Positions 1 through 6,758 of a stretch of DNA of 11,636 bases are shown piece after piece. The translations under genes and the position numbers were made by a program. The first letter of the stretch is position 1, and every line of letters starts with the position of its first letter. Source of the stretch: Orbus sasakiae (GTDB lineage: Bacteria; Pseudomonadota; Gammaproteobacteria; Enterobacterales; Orbaceae); the NCBI RefSeq assembly GCF_039542345.1, contig NZ_BAABHY010000007.1, positions 1 through 11,636 of the forward strand. Direction: 5' to 3'. The notes under the pieces are model-generated. The model saw nothing but the letters and a program-made list of their open reading frames with translations. It did no database searches and was not told where the DNA came from.

Positions 1-59
1 CGATCCGTGAAGGTGGACGTACAGTTGGTGCTGGTGTTGTTGCTAAGGTTATTAAATAA
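1..59 (+). CDS. tuf: Elongation factor Tu, C-terminal end (partial)
   Basis: This is the last 18 codons of EF-Tu, followed by TAA at 57-59; the 5' part lies outside the window. The reading IREGGRTVGAGVVAKVIK is the invariant end of bacterial EF-Tu domain 3. EF-Tu is the cytosolic GTPase that delivers aminoacyl-tRNA to the ribosome. The same bases, in inverted orientation, end the window on the other side, so the genome has two tuf genes. Because the other copy is followed by secE-nusG (the tufB context), this one is probably the tufA of the rpsL-rpsG-fusA-tufA operon. That is inference, since fusA is not visible. A strong terminator follows 26 bases after the stop. Confidence 0.95.
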   Translation, partial: IREGGRTVGAGVVAKVIK

Positions 60-85
60 TTAGCATTGATATTTATTGCATTCTT

Positions 86-115
86 AAAGGCCGCCTCTGC
101 GGCCTTTTTGTTTTA
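86..115 (+). terminator. Rho-independent terminator after left tuf
   Basis: A perfect 9-bp stem (AAAGGCCGC at 86-94, GCGGCCTTT at 99-107) closes a CTCT loop and runs into a T-rich tract. It ends the left tuf transcript. It also lies 14 bases past the stop of the convergent modD and could act weakly in that direction, where the T-run is shorter. Confidence 0.9.
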
Positions 116-128
116 GAAAGCCTCATTA

Positions 129-974
129 TCATATTGGTTCTAATACAACTTTAATATCATCGGGTGCAGCATAATACGGTGCTGATGTAATAATTAACGG
201 TACTCCACTTTGTGCAAAGTCAGCAATATTATTAAGGTTGACACCTCCTGCAATAGAAATGACACAATGCGGTGCGATGACTTTAGCTTCAAACATAACA
301 ATTCTAACTTGTTTAGGATTAAATTTATCCAGTTGTAGAATATCAGGTTGAGCGACTAGAGCTTGCAACGCTTCATTCATATTGTCTGCTTCCACAATGA
401 TCTTTTTTTCTGGTGCATTACATCTTAATTGTTTAATCATCCCCAGCCAATCATTTGGATCAGACCAAAAACGTCGATGATTAGCAAACAGTAACACTGA
501 TTCGGCGGTGCCTGAACGATGTAAAATACCCTCACCATGGCTAATGGCTGCAATCGATAATGTTTTTGTACCTGGTATACTTTTACGTGTACAGGCGATG
601 CGAATTTGCGGATTAATTTGTTTAGCAATAGCGACCATCCGGGCCATATAGTTTGCCACGCCACAACTCCACTCCAGAATATTTTGTACCACTTTCCATC
701 CTTGATGCAATTGAGCGGCTTGACCATAAACGGTCAATAAGATCGTGCCTTGCTCCACATCCATACCGTCAGACACATGACATACCACCGTAAGCGATAA
801 TCGATTTAACAATTTTTCAGAAAGTGTCAGACCACTCACTCGTCCAGCAGCTTTTCGGCAAAAGGTCATCACCCCCTGCTGATTGCCAATCGCTAATAAA
901 CGTGTGGTTAAATCGCCATATTCAATATCACTGAGTAATAAGCTGTCTAATAGTTGCTCTGAATAATAGAACAT
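129..974 (-). CDS. modD: ModD, quinolinate phosphoribosyltransferase-like protein of molybdate operon
   Basis: This 281-residue protein belongs to the nicotinate-nucleotide pyrophosphorylase (NadC) fold family and to its ModD subgroup, which is found at the end of mod operons. Visible landmarks are GDLTT (20-24), TRKSIPGTK (129-137), GEGILHRSG (147-155), ANHR (164-167), VEAD (194-197), LD (215-216) and SIAGG (240-244). Most phosphoribosyl-binding positions of NadC are kept: the TRK pair, HR, the Glu of VEAD and the Asp of QLD. However, the Lys in the NadC motif LIKxNH is replaced (LFANH), as I recall for ModD proteins. The biochemical role of ModD is not settled. It is the last gene of modABCD, 23 bases after modC, and has a good AAGGA ribosome site at 980-984. 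No nadA or nadB is nearby, which argues against ordinary NAD synthesis. Confidence 0.88.
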   Translation of the reverse strand: MFYYSEQLLDSLLLSDIEYGDLTTRLLAIGNQQGVMTFCRKAAGRVSGLTLSEKLLNRLSLTVVCHVSDGMDVEQGTILLTVYGQAAQLHQGWKVVQNILEWSCGVANYMARMVAIAKQINPQIRIACTRKSIPGTKTLSIAAISHGEGILHRSGTAESVLLFANHRRFWSDPNDWLGMIKQLRCNAPEKKIIVEADNMNEALQALVAQPDILQLDKFNPKQVRIVMFEAKVIAPHCVISIAGGVNLNNIADFAQSGVPLIITSAPYYAAPDDIKVVLEPI

Positions 975-997
975 ATCAATCCTTGTTGCGTTATTTT

Positions 998-1615
998 TTA
1001 TTCGGTAAATAAATTACCTTGCTGTAAATGATAAATGTGGTTAGCCAACATACTCGCCTCTTTTGGCTCATGCGTGACCAATAATATTGTCATCGAGTAT
1101 TGTGCCTGTATATCGATAACCAATTGCCATAAATTCATCCGTAATTGCCAGTCTAAACTTGAAAATGGTTCATCAAGGAGTAGCAATTTAGGGTTGCTAA
1201 TTAGTACTCGAGCTAAAGCCGCTCGTTGCTGCTCCCCACCAGAAATTTGCCAAGGATAACGATCGGCTAAATGACCGATACCAACTTGCTTTAAAATCAT
1301 CTTACATGCATCATCACTTTTCGATTGCTTTGCTGCATACTGTGCTAAATGTAAATTCGCTAAAACCGTCAGATGAGGGAATAAATAAAGACGCTGATTT
1401 AAATATCGACATGGCCGTTGCCAAGGATGGTATTTATCGATATTAACGCCATCAATGGAAATATGACCTTGATAATCGCGATAACCAGCAATAGCATCGA
1501 GTAAGGTCGTTTTACCACTGCCTGAATGCCCACACAATGCTATAATATCAGATGACGCAATAACGAAATCAAGTTTGCTAATAATACCGACCTGTAATTG
1601 TTTAATGCACAGCAT
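998..1615 (-). CDS. modC: Molybdate ABC transporter ATP-binding protein (short ModC, no MOP domain)
   Basis: This is an ABC ATPase of 205 residues that would power molybdate import together with ModB. Walker A is GHSGSGKT (29-36), the Q-loop glutamine is Q74, the signature is ISGGEQQ (124-130), Walker B is LLLLDEP (144-150), the D-loop is SSLD (152-155) and the switch histidine is H182. The frame stays open 36 codons further upstream, but that stretch lies inside modB and has no ABC-like sequence. The ATG at 1613-1615 begins the usual beta strand (MLCIKQLQV), so I chose it. The gene then overlaps modB by 14 bases, which is typical of translational coupling. E. coli ModC is about 350 residues, with a C-terminal TOBE/MOP domain that binds molybdate; this protein stops directly after the nucleotide-binding domain. 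The substrate assignment therefore rests on the operon. Confidence 0.85.
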   Translation of the reverse strand: MLCIKQLQVGIISKLDFVIASSDIIALCGHSGSGKTTLLDAIAGYRDYQGHISIDGVNIDKYHPWQRPCRYLNQRLYLFPHLTVLANLHLAQYAAKQSKSDDACKMILKQVGIGHLADRYPWQISGGEQQRAALARVLISNPKLLLLDEPFSSLDWQLRMNLWQLVIDIQAQYSMTILLVTHEPKEASMLANHIYHLQQGNLFTE

Positions 1616-2405
1616 GTTGTTTTGCTTCACGTTGTAATAGATGAATGATAAATAGCAATGAAGATGCAATAAGCATGAGGAGTAATGCGCAACCAATCGC
1701 TTGTTTAAAATCACCACTCGCAATATTTAAATAGATAGCCATTGGCAATGTTTCTGTTTTCATTCTTGTGGCACCGGCTAACATCAATGTTGCACCAAAC
1801 TCCCCCATTGCTCTTGCCAGGGCTAAGATACAGCTGCTGAGTAAAACTTTCCAAACAAGCGGTATCTCAACAAATAAAAGGGTTTTTATTGGCGTGAGTC
1901 CAAGATTATAGGCTGCGTTGAGGTATCCTTTATCTATAGAGGAAAAGGCGGCACTACTATTTCTAACAATAATAGCACTGGCCACATAGGTTTGTGCGAT
2001 GACAATGCCAATAGGTGAAAACAACCATCGAGCAAATGCAGGGAAAATATCATTGACAGGCCCCGCTTGCCCCAATAATAATAACAATCCTATTCCTGCA
2101 ACTAATGGTGGCATAACCATTGGCAAATCTAATATTAGATTAAGCCATTTTTTACCTTTAAAAGGAATTCTTTCAAGTGACCAAGCGGCGGGTATAGCAA
2201 TAATTAACGCAAATAATAATGAAACAAGTGCCGTTGTAATTGATAAAATTAATGCAAAGTGGATTTCTGGATCAAAAATTAATGCGGAGATAATCCCACT
2301 ATCAATTTGTAAAAATAGCGATACCATTGACCCCAGAATCAAAAATAACAGTAACAACAATGGGCATAGCATTAATTTAGTCATTAAAGTTGTACTATTC
2401 CGCAT
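1602..2405 (-). CDS. modB: Molybdate ABC transporter permease ModB
   Basis: This inner-membrane permease of 267 residues would form the molybdate channel as a dimer. It has the BPD_transp_1 pattern: hydrophobic segments near 12-32, 50-74, 92-111, 132-148, 185-200 and 236-255. The coupling EAA-type loop is AAYNLGLTPIKTLLFVEIPL (164-183), and the family motifs LPMVMPP (94-100) and ALARAMGEFGATL (195-207) are present. E. coli ModB has about 229 residues. The extra length is an N-terminal extension with an added membrane segment, as in some WtpB- or CysT-like permeases. The ATG at 2403-2405 lies 3 bases after the modA stop but has no clear Shine-Dalgarno sequence. A second ATG at 2382-2384 is an alternative start. 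Coupling to modA translation is likely. It sits between modA and modC. Confidence 0.88.
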   Translation of the reverse strand: MRNSTTLMTKLMLCPLLLLLFLILGSMVSLFLQIDSGIISALIFDPEIHFALILSITTALVSLLFALIIAIPAAWSLERIPFKGKKWLNLILDLPMVMPPLVAGIGLLLLLGQAGPVNDIFPAFARWLFSPIGIVIAQTYVASAIIVRNSSAAFSSIDKGYLNAAYNLGLTPIKTLLFVEIPLVWKVLLSSCILALARAMGEFGATLMLAGATRMKTETLPMAIYLNIASGDFKQAIGCALLLMLIASSLLFIIHLLQREAKQHAVH

Positions 2406-2408
2406 TGA

Positions 2409-3149
2409 TTAGTTTATTGGTAAAAAACCTTGCTCAATAAAGATCCGTTTACCTTCTTCTGACGAAAAGTAATCAGCTAGCTGAGCCGCAGATTGCGGAT
2501 AATGAGATGTTTTCAACACGGCAACCGTCACGATCTCTTCTGGCGTACCAATCGGTGTGGGTAATAATTCTAACACATCTTGGTTTTTTATTGCGTCAGA
2601 GCGACCAATAACTGCGGCATCAATATCACCATTTAAAAGATAAAGTAATAGTTGTTTGATTGTGGTTGTACGTACAATGACTTTATCTTCTAACTGCTGA
2701 CCATAACCACTAGCAGATAATAACTTTTCACCAGCAACACCTAATGCGATTGCCTTAGGATCTCCCATACCCAGTTTTAATGAGCTCTCAGCAAGTTGCT
2801 TAATGGTTGTAATGCCTTTATCTTTGCGTACAACTAAAGCCGGTGTATGTAAAACGATAGGTGAAGCGCTAACAATTTGGTCCGTTGATGATAATTTATC
2901 TACATATTCAGCAGACCCTGGTAAAAAAACATCCCCTGTCTTCGTCAGCTCGAAACGGGTCAGAATTTGACCTGAGCCACCATACTCAACAATAACGTTG
3001 TGCCCCGTATCTTGCATAAAATGGCTGACAATTTTTTCAACTGGTATCCTTAACCCTGCTCCCGCATAAAGGTGTAACTCATCAGCATAGCAGTTTAATG
3101 TGTTTAGCAAAATCGTGCAAAAGCAGATTATCTTGGTGTATACGGTCAT
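2409..3149 (-). CDS. modA: Periplasmic molybdate (or tungstate)-binding protein ModA
   Basis: This periplasmic solute-binding protein of 246 residues is first in the mod operon and would hand molybdate to ModB. Residues 1-22 form a signal peptide (hydrophobic MTVYTKIICFCTILLNTLNCYA) with likely cleavage before DELHLYAG. The Cys at 20 is not in a good lipobox. The mature protein starts with the ModA-type pattern LYAGAGLRIPVEKI (27-40), then VEYGGSGQILTRF (54-66), GDVFLPGS (72-79) and the C-terminal GKRIFIEQGFLPI. These are the ligand-loop regions of the family. In-frame reading extends 4 codons upstream to a TTG, but the ATG at 3147-3149 has the better spaced GAGAG ribosome site (3154-3158), so I chose it. 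The loops use GAG and GSG rather than the Ser-rich pattern of E. coli ModA, so tungstate cannot be excluded. Confidence 0.86.
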   Translation of the reverse strand: MTVYTKIICFCTILLNTLNCYADELHLYAGAGLRIPVEKIVSHFMQDTGHNVIVEYGGSGQILTRFELTKTGDVFLPGSAEYVDKLSSTDQIVSASPIVLHTPALVVRKDKGITTIKQLAESSLKLGMGDPKAIALGVAGEKLLSASGYGQQLEDKVIVRTTTIKQLLLYLLNGDIDAAVIGRSDAIKNQDVLELLPTPIGTPEEIVTVAVLKTSHYPQSAAQLADYFSSEEGKRIFIEQGFLPIN

Positions 3150-3175
3150 ATAGGCTCTCAATTTTCATCATTACA

Positions 3176-3203
3176 ATCGTTATGTATTTTATTATATAAC
3201 GAG
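3176..3203 (-). promoter_or_regulatory. ModE operator over the modA promoter
   Basis: An inverted repeat reads ATCGTTATGTA (3176-3186), a 6-base spacer, then TATATAACGAG (3193-3203). The E. coli ModE site, as I recall it, is ATCGnTATATA, 6 bases, TATATAnCGAT. This site keeps the exact spacing and differs at two of the specified bases. It covers the likely -10 element of modA, as expected for repression by molybdate-loaded ModE. No modE gene is in the window. Confidence 0.85.
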
Positions 3204-3215
3204 TGTGCTTGTAAA
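3186..3215 (-). promoter_or_regulatory. Candidate sigma-70 promoter of modABCD
   Basis: Reading the minus strand, TTTACA (3215-3210) is followed after 18 bases by TAAAAT (3191-3186). An overlapping TATAAT (3196-3191) is an alternative -10 element. Both -10 candidates lie inside the ModE palindrome. Start-site position is inferred. Confidence 0.55.
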
Positions 3216-3292
3216 TTGAATATCAAAAGTTTGCTTAAAAGCGATAACCCATTTTGATAATAAATAACCTACTAAAAAACTCAACTATTAGG

Positions 3293-3298
3293 TATAAT
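3293..3298 (+). promoter_or_regulatory. Candidate -10 element for azoR
   Basis: A perfect TATAAT lies 43 bases before the azoR start codon. No convincing -35 hexamer lies 16-18 bases upstream, so it may need an activator or be weak. The ModE box is about 90 bases further upstream and may not affect this promoter. Confidence 0.4.
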
Positions 3299-3340
3299 TA
3301 TTATTCCCGAATCTATTTTCTATTTTAGAAAGGAACTTAT

Positions 3341-3946
3341 ATGAAAATTCTTTGTATTAAATCAAGTATTTTAAAAGATTTCTCTGTGTCGAATTCATTA
3401 ATACACGATGTCATTAATCAACTAAAAGAACAAACGGGTTCAGTTACCGTTGTTGAAAAAAATGTGGGTGAATACCCGCCTGCACATTTAACACTTGAAG
3501 TGATGACTGCGCTTAAAACTAAAGATACTTCTTCATTAACTGATTCTCAAAAAGTCGCATATAATGAAATTTTAACGTCAATTGAAGAACTTCAAACTGC
3601 CGACCTAATTGTTATTGGTGCTCCAATGCATAACTTTGGTATCAGCAGTGGTTTAAAAACATGGCTTGACCAAATTTGCCAGGCAGGCATTACCTTTAGT
3701 TATACTGAACAAGGTCCAAAAGGGTTAGTTGAGAATAAGCCAACAATTATTGTCTCAACACGCGGAGGAATATACAGCACAGCACCTTATAACGCTCTCG
3801 ATCATCAAGAAACATATATTAAAGCTGTACTTGGATTAATTGGTATCACAGATATTAAATATATTCGAGCTGAAGGGGTTAATATTAGTCCTGAAATGAA
3901 AGAACAAGCGATAACAAACGCTAAAAAAGATATTCATTCATTGTAA
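3341..3946 (+). CDS. azoR: FMN-dependent NADH-azoreductase / quinone reductase AzoR
   Basis: This cytosolic flavodoxin-fold enzyme of 201 residues uses FMN and NADH to reduce azo compounds and quinones by two electrons. AzoR is usually linked to resistance to thiol-depleting and quinone stress. It aligns along its whole length with E. coli AzoR (about 201 residues). The phosphate-binding start is KILCIKSSI (2-10) with S17 and N18, the flavin-contact loop is APMHNFGISSGLK (94-106), and the second loop is STRGG (139-143), followed by LGLIGITDIKYIRAEGV (164-180). The ATG at 3341 has an AAGGA ribosome site at 3329-3333. It is a single gene, divergent from modA and followed by a hairpin shared with rraA. 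No LysR- or MarR-type regulator gene lies next to it. Confidence 0.93.
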   Translation: MKILCIKSSILKDFSVSNSLIHDVINQLKEQTGSVTVVEKNVGEYPPAHLTLEVMTALKTKDTSSLTDSQKVAYNEILTSIEELQTADLIVIGAPMHNFGISSGLKTWLDQICQAGITFSYTEQGPKGLVENKPTIIVSTRGGIYSTAPYNALDHQETYIKAVLGLIGITDIKYIRAEGVNISPEMKEQAITNAKKDIHSL

Positions 3947-3988
3947 AAAAGAGAATGAAATAAAATCAATAAAATGATTTTATTTCAT
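3945..3988. terminator. Bidirectional hairpin between azoR and rraA
   Basis: A perfect 14-bp inverted repeat (ATGAAATAAAATCA at 3955-3968, TGATTTTATTTCAT at 3975-3988) has a 6-base loop. On the minus strand it is followed shortly by a run of six T (complement of 3945-3950), so it best fits termination of rraA. It is also placed to end azoR, whose TAA is at 3944-3946. The stem is A+T-rich and therefore weaker than the other terminators here. Confidence 0.7.
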
Positions 3989-3993
3989 CAAAC

Positions 3994-4485
3994 TTATTCT
4001 TCATTAATTTCAAGCGCAATTTCAGACAAAATAATGCCAGTATTATCGGCATAGACAAAATCACCAGAGAAAAATGTCACGCCTGCAAAATTAACTTTGA
4101 TATCCGTTTCACCAATTCCCTGATCTTCTGCACCAACAGGAATTGCCGCAATAGCTTGAATACCAATATCAGCATCTGACAAATAGTCGACTTGCCTTAC
4201 TGCACCATAAACAATGATACCTTCCCAGTTATTTTGCACCGCGATATCAATCAGTTCACCGTCAAATAATGCTCGACGCACAGAACCACCACCGTCAACC
4301 ACTAAAACTTTTCCAGCGCCATCATTTTGTAATACTTCATACAAAAGGCCATTATCCTCAAAACACTTAACCGTCACCACCTGACCTGAAAACGACGAAA
4401 TACCACCAAAATTGGTAAATAATGGCTCAACAACATTGACGTCTTCCGGATAATAATCGCATAGAATTGAAGTATCAAAATCCAT
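3994..4485 (-). CDS. rraA: RraA, regulator (inhibitor) of RNase E activity
   Basis: RraA is a cytosolic ring-forming protein that, in E. coli, binds RNase E and its degradosome partners and slows mRNA decay. This copy has 163 residues (161 in E. coli) and matches throughout: DTSILCDYYPEDVNVVEPLF (4-23), VKCFEDNGLLYEVL (39-52), VLVVDGGGSVRRALFDGE (60-77), YGAVRQVD (93-100) and the C-terminal NFAGVTFFSGDFVYADNTGIILSE. The fold resembles the class II aldolase/RraA-like family, but no catalytic role is expected for RraA itself. An AGGAGG ribosome site (4492-4497) sits 6 bases before the ATG and is the strongest in the window. It follows menA after 100 bases, a pairing shared with E. coli, but it appears to have its own promoter. 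Confidence 0.95.
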   Translation of the reverse strand: MDFDTSILCDYYPEDVNVVEPLFTNFGGISSFSGQVVTVKCFEDNGLLYEVLQNDGAGKVLVVDGGGSVRRALFDGELIDIAVQNNWEGIIVYGAVRQVDYLSDADIGIQAIAAIPVGAEDQGIGETDIKVNFAGVTFFSGDFVYADNTGIILSEIALEINEE

Positions 4486-4521
4486 ATAATGCCTCCTAAC
4501 TGAAAATACAAATAATGACCT

Positions 4522-4551
4522 AGTATACTGCTAAATACAGCCAGATAGCAA
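4522..4551 (-). promoter_or_regulatory. Candidate promoter of rraA
   Basis: On the minus strand, TTGCTA (4551-4546) and TATACT (4527-4522) are separated by 18 bases, 36 bases before the rraA ATG. This lies in the menA-rraA gap and would allow rraA to be expressed apart from menA, as in E. coli. Confidence 0.55.
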
Positions 4552-4585
4552 AAATAACCCACTGTTAGATACAATTAAATGTGAA

Positions 4586-5494
4586 CTAGCTCAAAATAAT
4601 ACCCAGACTGTAAAGTATATTCACGATCAATGCTAAACGAATCATAGGAACAAACTGGACAATGAAATCATGATGATTCCGTGCGATGAAAACCGCTTTT
4701 AGATGGTAAATACAGAGTGGTAAAGTAACGAGGAATAGCCAGCCACTTATGTTGTTTAAATAACACCAAGAAAACAGACTCAATAGCAAATATGAAAGCG
4801 TTAATAAAGCAATATGATAGTATTTAGCCCATTTGATCCCGATTATCACAACCAATGTTTTTTTGTGGTTTGCCTTATCACTTTGGTAATCCCTCAAATT
4901 ATTAATATTGAGTACAGCTACCGATAATAAACCACTCCCGCAAGCGGGAAGCATAAAAGATAATGAGAGCGATTTGTGCTGCAAATAAAAACTCCCTAAT
5001 ACACTCACACAACCAAAAAAGATTAAAACAGAAATATCACCAAGTCCAATATACCCATAGGGATTTTTGCCAACTGTATAGGTAATCGCAGCAATGATCG
5101 ATAAAATGCCAATCCCAATAAATACAATTAACTCCTGACCTGTATCGCAAGCTACAATAAGCAGACATAATCCGCTAATTGCACATAAAATGGTATTGAT
5201 CATCAACGCAATCAATAATTGACGGAGGGTAATATCACCTCGATGAATCCCTCGCTTTGGACCAATACGATTTATTGAATCATTTCCTTTAAGGCCATCG
5301 CCGTAATCATTGGCAAGATTTGATAAAATTTGTAACAAACACGCGGTTAGTAGAGTAAATAAAAAGATTGACCAACGGAATGTATGCTGCCAATAAGCTA
5401 GTGCACTCCCAATCAATATAGCTGAAATTGCTAAGGGTAATGTTTTTAGACGAAAGCTACTTAACCAAGCCAATAAAGCAGAGTCAGGTTTCAT
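4586..5494 (-). CDS. menA: 1,4-dihydroxy-2-naphthoate polyprenyltransferase MenA
   Basis: This inner-membrane UbiA-family prenyltransferase attaches the polyprenyl tail to 1,4-dihydroxy-2-naphthoate, giving demethylmenaquinone. With 302 residues it is close to E. coli MenA (308). The first Mg-diphosphate motif is in LSNLANDYGDGLKGND (57-72). The second conserved region is NINNLRDYQSDKANHKKTL (196-214). About eight or nine hydrophobic segments span the rest. The frame extends 6 codons further to a TTG, but the ATG at 5492-5494 gives an N-terminus (AWLSSFRLKTLPL) aligned in length with E. coli (AWLESLRPKTLPL). Neither start has a clear ribosome site. The gene shows that the organism makes menaquinone and so probably respires without oxygen. 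The other men genes are not in the window. Confidence 0.93.
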   Translation of the reverse strand: MKPDSALLAWLSSFRLKTLPLAISAILIGSALAYWQHTFRWSIFLFTLLTACLLQILSNLANDYGDGLKGNDSINRIGPKRGIHRGDITLRQLLIALMINTILCAISGLCLLIVACDTGQELIVFIGIGILSIIAAITYTVGKNPYGYIGLGDISVLIFFGCVSVLGSFYLQHKSLSLSFMLPACGSGLLSVAVLNINNLRDYQSDKANHKKTLVVIIGIKWAKYYHIALLTLSYLLLSLFSWCYLNNISGWLFLVTLPLCIYHLKAVFIARNHHDFIVQFVPMIRLALIVNILYSLGIILS

Positions 5495-5599
5495 AATGAT
5501 ATTTTTGAGCAAAAAGAAAACTGAATCATAGCAGTTATCTTAGAATGATTCACCCCTTATGATAAGGTTAAAGCTAAAGTAATATTTGAATGATCAATA

Positions 5600-6757
5600 T
5601 TATAAGTTTGATTTTTGCCTTATTAGACGGTAACGGAAATATTTTCGCAGTCGCCCATCCCTTAATGCTGCAATAAAAATACCTAATGAAGTATAAAATG
5701 CACACAGCACCAACAACATGAAAATATTAAAAAGGTTATCTGAGATGGATAAACCCATTTGATTTACACTTGCAATCATATTGGTGGCCCATGTGGAAGG
5801 GAGTAATTTAGCAATCAGTTGAACCCAGTGGGGCATCGCATCAAGTGGCCAAATTGTTCCTGATAAATAAAAAACAGGTGTAGTAATAAAGGCTAATGTC
5901 AGATAAATCATCTCAACACGACGTAAACATTCTGTAAGCAGTTTTGCAAGCCCCATGACCGCTAATATAAAGGGGAATGTCATTAATAGTATTTGTGATA
6001 AGCTTGCTAACTGTCGATACCCCAATACCCAAGGCCATAAACCAAACAAAACAATTGATAAAAATAACCAAATAGGTACTAAGGCAGACAAACTGCCTAA
6101 AAAAATAATTTTTGGTGGTTTTCCTTGTGGTAAAGTATTTAATGCAATATTGGTACGGGTTGTCGCAATCAATAATGAATGCTGTAACAGCATGACAAGT
6201 AAACCTGGAAACGTAATAGCCGCAAGACTAATTCCGGCATTATAGAGAGGTTCCGTTTGACTGTTAATCGGCATAAGCACAATACTTACCTGCTGAGGCG
6301 TAAAACCATTATTACGCATAATATTAGCGTTATAATTTAATAAGACTTGTTGATAGATAGCTTTAAAGTCTTGTTGTATCATACCATTAGCTAAGCGACT
6401 TGATGCATCACCATAGGCTGGAATATTAACTGTTTCACCTTTTAAAAGTCGTTTTTCATAATTACGCGGAATGGTAATCACTGCAAAAATTTTGCGCTCA
6501 TTAATATCTTGATAAGCTGCTAGAGAATTTTCATACATCATCATGTCAACTTTTGAACTGGTATTTAATGCGCGCATCAAATCTCGGCTAGACTCGCTAT
6601 GATCTAAATCGACCACCGCAACCGGTAAATTTGATACAGTGCCATTCATGTATACCAAGCTCATTAATACCACTGAAAAAATCAGCAATAACCATTTTGG
6701 AATACCTAATAAACGCAAAGTTACCCGTGTAAATGCAGCCCAGTAGAGTTTAAACAT
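5600..6757 (-). CDS. ABC-2 type transporter permease (YhhJ/YbhR-like), second of a pair
   Basis: This inner-membrane permease of 385 residues belongs to the ABC2_membrane_3 type. There is one N-terminal membrane segment (22-37), a periplasmic domain beginning LPVAVVDLDHSESSRDLMRAL (44-64) and extending to about 170, and then five or so C-terminal membrane segments. The FYLSGTIWPLDAMPHWVQ stretch is typical of the last part of these permeases. It starts one base after the upstream permease stop and has a good AGAGGAAG ribosome site, so the two are clearly cotranscribed. Its opening domain resembles that of its neighbour (LPVGFVDQDKSSLSRQIIRDL), so the pair are paralogues and probably form a heterodimer. 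Relatives in E. coli (YbhS/YbhR, YhhJ) export drugs or unknown envelope substrates. The substrate here is unknown. Confidence 0.85.
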   Translation of the reverse strand: MFKLYWAAFTRVTLRLLGIPKWLLLIFSVVLMSLVYMNGTVSNLPVAVVDLDHSESSRDLMRALNTSSKVDMMMYENSLAAYQDINERKIFAVITIPRNYEKRLLKGETVNIPAYGDASSRLANGMIQQDFKAIYQQVLLNYNANIMRNNGFTPQQVSIVLMPINSQTEPLYNAGISLAAITFPGLLVMLLQHSLLIATTRTNIALNTLPQGKPPKIIFLGSLSALVPIWLFLSIVLFGLWPWVLGYRQLASLSQILLMTFPFILAVMGLAKLLTECLRRVEMIYLTLAFITTPVFYLSGTIWPLDAMPHWVQLIAKLLPSTWATNMIASVNQMGLSISDNLFNIFMLLVLCAFYTSLGIFIAALRDGRLRKYFRYRLIRQKSNL

Positions 6758-6758
6758 T

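Noticed and set aside
437..727. Minus-strand reading frame of 96 codons inside modD
   Set aside because: It is an out-of-frame shadow of modD, which has full family motifs.
1616..1723. N-terminal extension of ModC by 36 residues
   Set aside because: It lies wholly inside modB in another frame, has no ABC-family sequence, and the ATG at 1613-1615 starts the normal domain.
1999..2412. Plus-strand reading frame of 137 codons opposite modB
   Set aside because: It is Asn- and Ile-rich, has no recognisable domain, and mirrors the well-supported modB gene.
4374..4574. Short minus-strand frame overlapping the start of rraA
   Set aside because: It overlaps rraA in another frame and includes the rraA promoter and ribosome site. 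The product looks hydrophobic only because of A+T-rich sequence.
5555..5567. CCTTAT-g-ATAAGG palindrome in the gap before menA
   Set aside because: It is too short to be a convincing operator, and with no following T-run it is not a terminator. I see nothing else firm in this 87-base gap.
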